A stretch of DNA of 14,684 nucleotides from CAYTNY01 sp964439215. GTDB lineage: Bacteria; Oederibacteriota; PGYV01; CAYTNY01. Both the position numbers and the translations under genes were made by a program. Where the stretch lies: NCBI GenBank assembly GCA_964439215.1, contig CAYTNY010000053.1, positions 1-14,684 on the forward strand, written 5' to 3'. Each line of letters starts with the position of its first letter. Position 1 is the first letter of the stretch. Below, in pieces: positions 1 to 5,408 of this stretch. A model generated the notes under the pieces. It worked only from the letters and a program-made list of their open reading frames with translations, was not told where the DNA came from and did not search any database.

Positions 1-1241
1 AAATTAAATGCCGAATGTAACCGAGCCGCAGCATCCATAGCTTGCTTATTGATTCTATTTTCAGTCAATCTGCTGTATTTAAACCTATTTATTGAATCTT
101 TATATTCTTGAGCTTTTGCTATAAGTTCCGGGCCAGTAGGTTCCGCTGCTTTATACATAATTCTTTTTTCTTCTTTTTCTTTTTCGATTGCATCCACGCT
201 TTCGCTATCTACTTCTCTTGCAAAATCCGAACCAAATCCTTGAATAATCAAATTATCAATATACTTTTTAAAATATTTCCAATAAGCTATATTATGTTGT
301 TTATATCCTTCTATTGTTTTTTTTATTCCCATTACTAACTCTTCCCTTTCAAGGTCATTCTTTAACCCTATGTATGCTTCAATGGCATATACTCTGGTTT
401 CATCATATCCAGCATCATCCATTTTAAATACTTCACCATGTTCATTTATAACTTTCATGTAGTACTCACGTGCTTTTGCGCCTTCACTCCACTCAGCTAG
501 CTGAAGAAGCAAGTGAGCGGATTCAGTAGGATTATCCATTTTGTCAAGTATTTCCATAACAATACTTTCTCTTTCTCGCATATTATATCCACCTTCATCA
601 AGGCAATACAATATATTCCTTAATCCTATGCGATCATAGGTCCAGCAACCTTCTAAACAACGAGATCTTATACCCCTATATTTTTCTATCATCAATAAAG
701 ACGTTTTTATAGATTCATCATAGTCTATAAATCTACTACCACCACTATATCTTGCAGAACTGCCAGATAAAAACATAGCTTTCATTCTTAGACCATGTGC
801 TCCTGCCGGGCCACCATATCCGGCTTCGCTATCACAAGGAATATCATATGGACCATAAATTTGTTCTTCAGGATATAATTCGTACATTTGTTCATAAAAA
901 TAAATCATTTTTTCATAATCTTTATTATGAAACGAGCCAACAGCACACATGTCTAAAACAACTGGACCAACCAACATTTTAAATTTACAATACCTGTCAT
1001 CAATATATTCGTCAGCATAATTTTCTAATAATTCATTTATCAAGCGTTGTGTATGCTCAGATCGAAAACTATTCTGATACAGTTCTGACAACTCATTATA
1101 TAGTTTTTGAACCTTTGAAGGCACAGGCGTAGGCGTAGTTGTAGGTGTCGGAGTAGGTTTCTTAAATTTATCCAAAAAACCAGCTTGAAGAGTAAAAGTC
1201 ATCACCAAAATAAATACAATTATGAATGTTATTTTTTTCAC
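1..1241 (-). CDS. Secreted helical protein, 3' end outside window
   Basis: The frame is open without a stop from the GTG at 1241 to the left edge (413 complete codons), so the C-terminus is missing. The protein starts MKKITFIIVFILVMTFTLQA, a signal peptide or lipoprotein-like export signal without an obvious lipobox Cys. A short Pro/Thr linker (KPTPTPTTTPTPVP, about residues 28-41) follows, a miniature of the linkers in the large surface proteins of this window. The rest is largely helical and acidic/aromatic, with a TPR-like stretch (LAEWSEGAKAREYYMKVINE) near residue 250 and several Cys (around CAVG, CDSE, CLEGC). No family is recognised; a TPR-like periplasmic or surface protein is the best guess. 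The start is fixed by AGGAAGGGG at 1248-1256, six bases upstream. Base composition is A+T-rich like its neighbours up to 2690, unlike the rest of the window. Confidence 0.85.
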   Translation of the reverse strand, partial: MKKITFIIVFILVMTFTLQAGFLDKFKKPTPTPTTTPTPVPSKVQKLYNELSELYQNSFRSEHTQRLINELLENYADEYIDDRYCKFKMLVGPVVLDMCAVGSFHNKDYEKMIYFYEQMYELYPEEQIYGPYDIPCDSEAGYGGPAGAHGLRMKAMFLSGSSARYSGGSRFIDYDESIKTSLLMIEKYRGIRSRCLEGCWTYDRIGLRNILYCLDEGGYNMRERESIVMEILDKMDNPTESAHLLLQLAEWSEGAKAREYYMKVINEHGEVFKMDDAGYDETRVYAIEAYIGLKNDLEREELVMGIKKTIEGYKQHNIAYWKYFKKYIDNLIIQGFGSDFAREVDSESVDAIEKEKEEKRIMYKAAEPTGPELIAKAQEYKDSINRFKYSRLTENRINKQAMDAAARLHSAFN

Positions 1242-1247
1242 AACATT

Positions 1248-1256
1248 CCCCTTCCT
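1248..1256 (-). promoter_or_regulatory. Ribosome binding site deciding the GTG start at 1241
   Basis: AGGAAGGGG on the minus strand lies six bases before GTG. The same AAGGGG-type site before a GTG recurs at 2626-2635 and 13181-13190, so GTG starts behind this motif are a habit of this genome. Confidence 0.75.
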
Positions 1257-1281
1257 ATTTTGTATATAATTATTTTATCAA

Positions 1282-1310
1282 ATATTAGACGATAAGGGTA
1301 GATTTTTGTG
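1282..1310 (-). promoter_or_regulatory. Putative promoter of the partial secreted gene
   Basis: Minus-strand TAATAT (1287-1282) is a good -10. The hexamer 17 bases further upstream is CACAAA, a poor -35. The block ATCTACCCTTATCGTCTAAT resembles the spacer and -10 of the promoter at 9382-9410 and the block at 2660-2688, which suggests a shared activator or a shared sigma factor. Confidence 0.45.
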
Positions 1311-1336
1311 TTCAAAAGGACAACCCCCCCTGTTAA

Positions 1337-1372
1337 GTTCTTTCTATATTTAGATAATAATATCGAAAGAAC
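1337..1372. repeat. Inverted repeat, 8+5 bp stem
   Basis: GTTCTTTC (1337-1344) pairs with GAAAGAAC (1365-1372). After one mismatch, ATATT (1346-1350) pairs with AATAT (1359-1363), leaving an eight-base loop. It lies in the 229-bp gap between the DUF4375 stop codon and the partial secreted gene. It may be part of a terminator or a small repeat element; no U-run follows on the minus strand. Confidence 0.7.
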
Positions 1373-1374
1373 CT

Positions 1375-1402
1375 GTTTGAAACAAAATCGTTTGTTTCAA
1401 AC
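1375..1402. repeat. Perfect 12-bp inverted repeat
   Basis: GTTTGAAACAAA (1375-1386) and TTTGTTTCAAAC (1391-1402) are exact reverse complements around the loop ATCG. The hairpin sits two bases from the 1337-1372 structure and is followed by a third small one, CCCTTT-GTT-AAAGGG at 1404-1418. It could end the DUF2262-DUF4375 transcript but lacks a following T tract on that strand. Confidence 0.75.
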
Positions 1403-1470
1403 TCCCTTTGTTAAAGGGGGAAGAAAGACGTTTTAACGTAAAATTCCGTATAATATACATTATGCGAAAT

Positions 1471-1989
1471 TTAAAAGAATATACTCTTTTTTATAAACTG
1501 ATCTGCATTATTTCTAACAAATGTACCTCTGTATGTTTCTAAATTATCGTCCTTCGAATCAATCAATTTGTAAAACTTATCGTCGAGCTTCTCCAACTTA
1601 CTTTTATTCTCTTTTTTCAATTTCCTTATTGCCTCTTTTCTTTTTGCAGCTGTTTCGGGATACTCCTCCTTGAACACAATTTTTACAGCCTCTGACAAAA
1701 TGTGCTTGTATTTTTTTGCCCCTATCATATCAAATCCTTGAATTGCCCAAGGTACAAGATTTCCTACAGAACTCTCAAACAGATCTTTAAGGCCGTCATT
1801 TCTAATAATTTTCTGACACCAATCCAATGCTATCAAACCCCTTTGCCCTTCAGTTAATAATTCCATAAAAGCAGACAATTTTTTATTATTTGAATATGGC
1901 AAATCATCCCAAATAGGTTCAATGGCTTCCCACGCTAACTTGCCTAGATCTTTATTACTAAGTATCTTTTTACGTGCATAGTATTTCAT
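1471..1989 (-). CDS. DUF4375 / DMP19-family protein
   Basis: A 172-residue soluble protein. Residues 44-168 have the DUF4375 (DMP19) pattern: LLTEGQRGLIALDWCQ, a GLKDLFESSVGN segment (family form NGGFxQFFxN), then the strongly typical IQGFDMIGAKKYKHIL helix, and C-terminally LDDKFYKLID. The founding member, Neisseria DMP19, is a DNA-mimic protein that binds a transcription factor; most relatives are uncharacterised and sit among accessory or toxin-immunity-like genes. The GG of the usual NGG is replaced by NDG and a Lys-rich segment (115-135) precedes the last helix, so DNA mimicry cannot be assumed. The ATG has a good AAAGGAG site whose sequence overlaps the stop codon region of the upstream DUF2262 gene 17 bp away, so the two are almost certainly co-transcribed and translationally coupled. 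Confidence 0.85.
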   Translation of the reverse strand: MKYYARKKILSNKDLGKLAWEAIEPIWDDLPYSNNKKLSAFMELLTEGQRGLIALDWCQKIIRNDGLKDLFESSVGNLVPWAIQGFDMIGAKKYKHILSEAVKIVFKEEYPETAAKRKEAIRKLKKENKSKLEKLDDKFYKLIDSKDDNLETYRGTFVRNNADQFIKKSIFF

Positions 1990-2006
1990 TTCCTATTCTC
2001 CTTTCT

Positions 2007-2591
2007 TTAAACTACAGCTTCAGTAAACTTACCATCTGAGTTGCATCTAAGCATAATGACATGACCAAGGAACATGTTATCATCTTCATAATGCACTTCA
2101 TAGCTTAAATTCGGATTAAACACCAAATTAATCATTTTCATTCGTGACATAAACTCTTCTTCGGTAATTGCTGAGTCAGAATTCCATTCTTCATTATAAA
2201 TTGCAAGCAATTCATCAGATAAGAACTTTCGCTGTGTTGAATCACCTTTTTCCAGTTCTGCAATCTTGCCTTTAACGAATTCAAAAACCTTATCATAATT
2301 ATTATTGTCTGAATGAAAATTTACTACAACGCCTCTGCCTAGTATGTTTGTTTTTAGTTCCCACCATTCTGTATCTTTTTTCCAAATCGGTTTTCTTTCT
2401 CCATGCCTTTTCTTTTTCCTAACCATCTTAATCGTCAACTCAACAATAAAAACACTTAATACAATCGTTCCTGCAAATGTTCCATAGCCCCAATAAGCTA
2501 TTGTTTCATCGCTAGGAGCAAATGGTTGTAGCAACCCCCATACAATCAAATAGCTAACAAAGGATAACAATGGATAAAAAATAACCCGCAA
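2007..2591 (-). CDS. Two-TM membrane protein with C-terminal DUF2262-like domain
   Basis: The frame is open from 2616 down to the stop at 2007, but its only usual start codon is TTG at 2591 (194 residues), which has no ribosome site. Two hydrophobic segments (residues 4-24 and 33-56) end in a basic MVRKKKRHGERK stretch, placing the C-terminus in the cytoplasm. Residues 110-194 match the DUF2262 pattern as I recall it: LLAIYNEEWN, then EEFMSRMKMINLVF, then a YEDDNMFLGHVIML strand pair and DGKFTEAVV at the end. The function of DUF2262 is unknown. A strong AGGGAAGGGG site and GTG (2619-2617) lie just upstream, one base out of frame because of an A7 run. With A6 the protein would start MKKALWNILLRVIFYP, a natural N-terminus. 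The gene may therefore be frameshifted, slippage-expressed, or misassembled. It heads an operon with the DUF4375 gene. Confidence 0.8.
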   Translation of the reverse strand: MRVIFYPLLSFVSYLIVWGLLQPFAPSDETIAYWGYGTFAGTIVLSVFIVELTIKMVRKKKRHGERKPIWKKDTEWWELKTNILGRGVVVNFHSDNNNYDKVFEFVKGKIAELEKGDSTQRKFLSDELLAIYNEEWNSDSAITEEEFMSRMKMINLVFNPNLSYEVHYEDDNMFLGHVIMLRCNSDGKFTEAVV

Positions 2592-2609
2592 TAAAATATT
2601 CCATAATGC

Positions 2610-2619
2610 TTTTTTTCAC
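2610..2619 (-). other. GTG plus A7 homopolymer at a frame break
   Basis: On the minus strand GTG (2619-2617) is followed by seven A. Read from this GTG, translation ends after 21 codons. Removing one A joins it exactly to the long downstream frame. The partial gene at 1241 has the same GTG plus A7 but is in frame there. Confidence 0.7.
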
Positions 2620-2625
2620 AGCATT

Positions 2626-2635
2626 CCCCTTCCCT
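2626..2635 (-). promoter_or_regulatory. Ribosome binding site for an out-of-frame GTG
   Basis: AGGGAAGGGG stands six bases before the GTG at 2619, identical spacing to the site at 1248-1256. It is the only credible ribosome site for the DUF2262 gene, which argues that the true start is this GTG with a corrected or slipped A tract and not the TTG at 2591. Confidence 0.65.
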
Positions 2636-2659
2636 ATTTGTTTGATATTATTTTATCAG

Positions 2660-2688
2660 ATTCTAGACAGAACTGGTAGATAAACCTT
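2660..2688 (-). promoter_or_regulatory. Putative promoter of the DUF2262-DUF4375 operon
   Basis: Minus-strand TAGAAT (2665-2660) is a plausible -10; the -35 position (AAGGTT) is poor. The ATCTACC upstream and TGATAAAATAAT downstream of the -10 are shared with the leader of the partial gene at 1241, so this is a duplicated promoter region. Confidence 0.4.
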
Positions 2689-2932
2689 AAATCCCCCTGC
2701 ACCCCCTTTGTTAAAGAAACACCCTGTCAGTACCAGGTCTTGTCTTGTGTATACTTTCCCTTCCCAAACAAGATAACTTATATTATCACTAATGAACAGG
2801 TGGAGCTGCGCGGCAAAGCCAATGTGACAAATTGCAGATTACGCAAGATTAGATTTAACCGGTTTTAAGGATTGTCTTTGTCTTCCGAATATCGAATCCT
2901 CGGCCAAAATCACTAATCCCTGTCTTTCGTTC

Positions 2933-2984
2933 TTCCCAAAACTTATATTGGAAGTTTAGATGTTTGGCGGCTTGGATGTTTGGC
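2933..2984. repeat. Dispersed ~51-bp direct repeat, copy 1
   Basis: The segment runs from TTCCCAAAACTTATATTGG to GGATGTTTGGC and is nearly identical to 3135-3184 (four substitutions and one indel by eye). A shorter relative occurs at about 9509-9531 (TATATTGGCAGTTTGGATGC). Confidence 0.8.
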
Positions 2985-3056
2985 AAAGACGTAATGCATA
3001 ATACATAGTACGTAATGAACATCTAAGGGCCTGATGAATACAAATTGGTTTGGTAG

Positions 3057-3089
3057 CCGCGTCCTTTAGGGCGCGCGGTTTTTGTTTTT
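3057..3089 (+). terminator. Orphan terminator-like hairpin, plus strand
   Basis: GCGTCC (3059-3064), loop TTTA, GGGCGC (3069-3074) form a stem with one G-T pair, followed by GCGG and a T5-G-T5 tract (3079-3089). It has the form of an intrinsic terminator for plus-strand transcription, yet every gene nearby is on the minus strand. It may serve an unseen small RNA or be part of the surrounding repeat. Confidence 0.45.
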
Positions 3090-3134
3090 GAACTTGGAAC
3101 CCGGAACCTGAAACTTGGAACTATTAACTGCTAT

Positions 3135-3184
3135 TTCCAAAACTTATATCGGAAGTTCAGATGTGTGGCGGCTTGAATGTTTGG
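3135..3184. repeat. Dispersed ~51-bp direct repeat, copy 2
   Basis: Second copy of the element at 2933-2984, directly followed by the post-stop hairpin region of the glycosyltransferase gene. Confidence 0.8.
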
Positions 3185-3198
3185 CTCTTCCCAAAACT

Positions 3199-3240
3199 CA
3201 AAACTCAAAACTCATTTTTTTGTCTTTTTGAACTTCGAAC
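3199..3240 (-). terminator. Post-stop heptad hairpin of the glycosyltransferase gene
   Basis: Directly after the stop at 3255, the minus strand reads GTTCGAAGTTCAAAA, an A-rich loop, then TTTTGAGTTTTG. Arms 3199-3210 and 3226-3237 give a 12-bp stem. Its three mismatches are all G-U pairs in minus-strand RNA, and A-C clashes in plus-strand RNA. No U-run follows, so it is either an atypical terminator or a 3'-end stabiliser. Confidence 0.5.
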
Positions 3241-3254
3241 TTACAAACCACTAA

Positions 3255-4478
3255 TCACTGTCTTTCACTCTCCCCGCCCTTTCGCACCCTCATAATCTCA
3301 TCCGCCGCTCTTTTCACTCCCCCGCCCTTTTTCAGGCCTTTGCCTATTTCCGCGGCTCTTTTTTTAAAAGAGGGCTCGGACAGCATCATTTCAACCGCGT
3401 TTCGTATTTTTTCCGGTGATGTTTTTTTCAACACGACCCCTGCTCCGAGCTGCCGCACCCTATCCGCGTTCATAAACTGATCCAGCGCCTGGGGGGCGCA
3501 TACGAGAGGCACTCCGTTATAAAGGGCCTCGTTTACGCTGTTCATACCCGCGTGGGTCACAAAAACATCGGCGTATTTAAGAACCTGAAGCTGCGGCACA
3601 TATTTCCGGGCGTAAAAATTCTTTCCCGCGTTTTGAGCAATGTTCAGGATTTTTTCATCATTCACAGACATTACAACATTATAATCCGTACCCGCAAATG
3701 CCTTTATGCACTTCTCATAAAAATCCGAATTATGATTATAGAGCGTTCCCAAAGAGACCAGTACTGTCTTTTTCTTCTTATCAACGCTGAAATCCGCGGG
3801 TTTCTCCCTTCCTTCAAAAAGCAAAGGCCCGGTAAACTTGAACCTCTCCTCCGGGAACCTGTGTGAAGAATACTGAAATTCCCTTGATGTGGTTATTATA
3901 TTGACATCGCCGTAGTCATTAAAAACCCATTGTATATCCCTTTTTTTTATGCCGTATTTTGACGAGATTGACCGTACTGCCCCAAAAAAACCTATGATTT
4001 CGCTTATAGAAGGAATCATATTGTGCACAGGGACCTCTATCATACGCGCCGCAGCCTTTGGTATTTTCCTTTCCTCCAGCGCGAATACGGGAACTATGAC
4101 CGCGGAAGGTATTTTTAATATTCTGCAGGCTGCTCTCGCGTTTACGGTCATAACATCGTGGAGAATAATATCCGGAGGGTTTTCTTTAATCTCATCAAAT
4201 GTCCGGTCAAGAACAGCCTCCGCATACTCAAGAGCCGTACGCGCAACCGTAAAAAGCCTTTTCCCCGAATACTTTGCTAATTCATTTATTCTGCCGTCAT
4301 AAGGAGTTTGGACAATTTTAACATCAGCGCCTGTTTTTTCCGCGGCTTCTTTATGGAAAGGAGATGCGTAGAACGTTACATCGCATCCCCTGTCAGTGAG
4401 TTCCTTTGCCGCGGCAATAATCGGGTTTAAATGGCCAAAAGCCGGAATGCAGAATACGCTTATTTTCACGGCCCGCAC
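3255..4478 (-). CDS. Family 1 (GT-B) glycosyltransferase, MGT/YjiC-like
   Basis: A 407-residue protein of full family length. The N-terminal Rossmann domain begins KISVFCIPAFGHLNPIIAAA with the family's catalytic-type His in FGHLNP (residue 16), as in macrolide glycosyltransferases. The C-terminal donor domain has the nucleotide-sugar signature at about 291-342: YVPQLQVL, then THAGMNSVNEALYNGVP and the closing LDQFMNADRV with the DQ that contacts the donor sugar. SLGT at 242-245 is the usual strand-loop before the donor pocket. It is expected to move a sugar from a UDP- or dTDP-sugar to a small lipophilic or lipid acceptor in the cytoplasm; the acceptor cannot be read from sequence. Two GTG starts are possible, 4478 and 4469; the second gives the more typical MKISVFC. 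Neither has a clear ribosome site. It lies 92 bp downstream of the glycan-binding gene on the same strand and may share its transcript. Confidence 0.92.
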   Translation of the reverse strand: MRAVKISVFCIPAFGHLNPIIAAAKELTDRGCDVTFYASPFHKEAAEKTGADVKIVQTPYDGRINELAKYSGKRLFTVARTALEYAEAVLDRTFDEIKENPPDIILHDVMTVNARAACRILKIPSAVIVPVFALEERKIPKAAARMIEVPVHNMIPSISEIIGFFGAVRSISSKYGIKKRDIQWVFNDYGDVNIITTSREFQYSSHRFPEERFKFTGPLLFEGREKPADFSVDKKKKTVLVSLGTLYNHNSDFYEKCIKAFAGTDYNVVMSVNDEKILNIAQNAGKNFYARKYVPQLQVLKYADVFVTHAGMNSVNEALYNGVPLVCAPQALDQFMNADRVRQLGAGVVLKKTSPEKIRNAVEMMLSEPSFKKRAAEIGKGLKKGGGVKRAADEIMRVRKGGESERQ

Positions 4479-4497
4479 CGCGAACAGAAAATATTTT

Positions 4498-4537
4498 TCA
4501 GATAAAACAGAAATAAATCAGATACATTCAGATATAA
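4498..4537 (-). promoter_or_regulatory. Ten-bp phased TATCTGA repeats before the glycosyltransferase
   Basis: TCAGATA (plus strand) begins at 4498, 4518 and 4528, and a degenerate CAGAAATA fills 4508, giving four units of exactly 10 bp, one helical turn each. They lie 20-60 bp upstream of the glycosyltransferase start. This could be an operator array or curved A+T-rich promoter DNA. Confidence 0.45.
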
Positions 4538-4570
4538 ATAAATAGGGTTCAAAAACACGCACATTGCTTT

Positions 4571-5158
4571 CTATTTTCTCGGATGCCCGCCAAGAAGCAT
4601 AAATTCGGTTAAACAGGCTTCTTTTTTGCCGCCGTAAATATCCGTTACTTCAAATTCCAGATTGTCATTGGGAGAAATAAAATTTATTACGGGGAACTCT
4701 ACTTTCTGCCAGCGGTCCGTGTCTATAAGTTTAATATGAAATTCTTCTATTCCGTTCACGTATACTTTCATTCTGCTTACACGCCCGCTTTTTTTCCATT
4801 TATCCGGGGCCGAACCGTCGCCGTTAAGTATTCTTATGCCTGTCCAGCTTATCACATATACACCGCGGATATTGTCATAGTTGATCGTGGCAACAGGAAA
4901 ATAATAATTAAGAATTGATCCTTTTTCCGCTTTCCAGCAGCTTGTATATCTGTAATCAACCGCATTTTGGGCGTTTCCGCGGTCCGCGGAAGTATGCCAG
5001 CTTAAACGCCGGTTAAGGTTTACATAATCATCCACATATCCGCCTTCAAGCTTGCTGACAGGCGGCCCTATTTCCGCTTCATATACAGGAACATCGGCCG
5101 CAAAAACAAGGGTAAACGGAACCATAAGCATTAAAATTATAAAATTAATTATTTTCAT
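4571..5158 (-). CDS. Secreted protein with NADase-type (NGA) glycan-binding domain
   Basis: A 195-residue protein. Residues 1-21 are a signal peptide (MKIINFIILMLMVPFTLVFA, cleavage likely before ADVP). Residues about 52-190 follow the galactose-binding/discoidin-like fold seen as the glycan-binding domain of streptococcal NAD glycohydrolase: RLSWHTSADRGNAQNAVDYR and SCWKAEKG (lost-order loop plus W), GIRILNGDG with WKKSGRVSRMKVYVNG, LIDTDRWQKVEFP, then FEVTDIYGG and CLTEFMLLGG at the end. The pattern matches this family closely from memory. No catalytic domain is attached, so it is a stand-alone binder, presumably periplasmic or cell-surface and carbohydrate-directed. The ATG has a strong GGAGG site and its own promoter. 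The glycosyltransferase follows 92 bp downstream. Confidence 0.85.
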   Translation of the reverse strand: MKIINFIILMLMVPFTLVFAADVPVYEAEIGPPVSKLEGGYVDDYVNLNRRLSWHTSADRGNAQNAVDYRYTSCWKAEKGSILNYYFPVATINYDNIRGVYVISWTGIRILNGDGSAPDKWKKSGRVSRMKVYVNGIEEFHIKLIDTDRWQKVEFPVINFISPNDNLEFEVTDIYGGKKEACLTEFMLLGGHPRK

Positions 5159-5198
5159 ATTTTCCTCCGCATTTTTTATATATACCGTAATTTAAACT

Positions 5199-5227
5199 AT
5201 TATATCCCAACAGTAAAGTTTTTGCAA
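5199..5227 (-). promoter_or_regulatory. Sigma70-like promoter of the glycan-binding gene
   Basis: Minus strand TTGCAA (5227-5222), a 17-base spacer and a perfect TATAAT (5204-5199). The expected start of transcription near 5192 leaves a 5' leader of about 34 bases to the ATG at 5158. Confidence 0.75.
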
Positions 5228-5264
5228 GAATTTATGCCGGCAGTTAAGCAAAGTTCCGGATTGA

Positions 5265-5405
5265 GTTCAAAGTTCAAGTGTTCAAGGTTCAAAGCGCATA
5301 CCTGATGCTCAGAAGTTTGGTTATTCCCAAAACTCAAAGCTCAAAACTCATTTTTTTTTGTTCTTTTGAACTTTGAGCCGCACTATCTTTGAACTTTGAA
5401 CTATT
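5265..5405 (-). repeat. GTTCAAA-type heptad region in inverted arrangement
   Basis: Loose copies of GTTCAAA/GTTCAAG (5265-5296) face TTTGAAC copies (5366-5402) around the 5333-5377 hairpin. The whole lies between the surface-protein stop at 5409 and the promoter of the glycan-binding gene. Confidence 0.7.
5333..5377 (-). terminator. Post-stop heptad hairpin of surface protein A
   Basis: Arms CTCAAAGCTCAAAA (5333-5346) and TTTTGAACTTTGAG (5364-5377) form a 14-bp stem with one mismatch, which is G-U in the minus-strand (gene-sense) RNA. The loop carries nine A in that RNA. No U tract follows, so termination by the intrinsic route is not certain. Confidence 0.55.
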
Positions 5406-5408
5406 ATC

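Larger units (their letters stand above)
2692..3254. other. Repeat-rich spacer without a credible gene
   Basis: From left to right it holds the C-rich motif ending CCCTTTGTTAAAG (2704-2716, also at 1404-1416), unassigned sequence to 2904, a copy of the CACTAATC-CTGTCTTTC segment that also covers the glycosyltransferase stop codon (2911 region and 3250 region), the ~51-bp direct repeats, a plus-strand terminator-like hairpin, and heptad-type sequence. Only very short frames occur. It looks like an accumulation site for small dispersed repeats or the wreck of a deleted gene. Confidence 0.6.

Noticed and set aside
108..982. Small plus-strand frames of 76 and 61 codons near the left edge
   Set aside because: They lie antisense to the open secreted-protein frame that covers 1-1241 and have Phe/His-rich, low-quality sequences.
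2776..2900. Possible tRNA or small RNA in the spacer
   Set aside because: No cloverleaf stems, T-loop sequence or anticodon arm could be found.
3552..4302. Plus-strand frames of 104 and 117 codons inside the glycosyltransferase
   Set aside because: They overlap a well-recognised protein on the other strand and show no family pattern or ribosome site.
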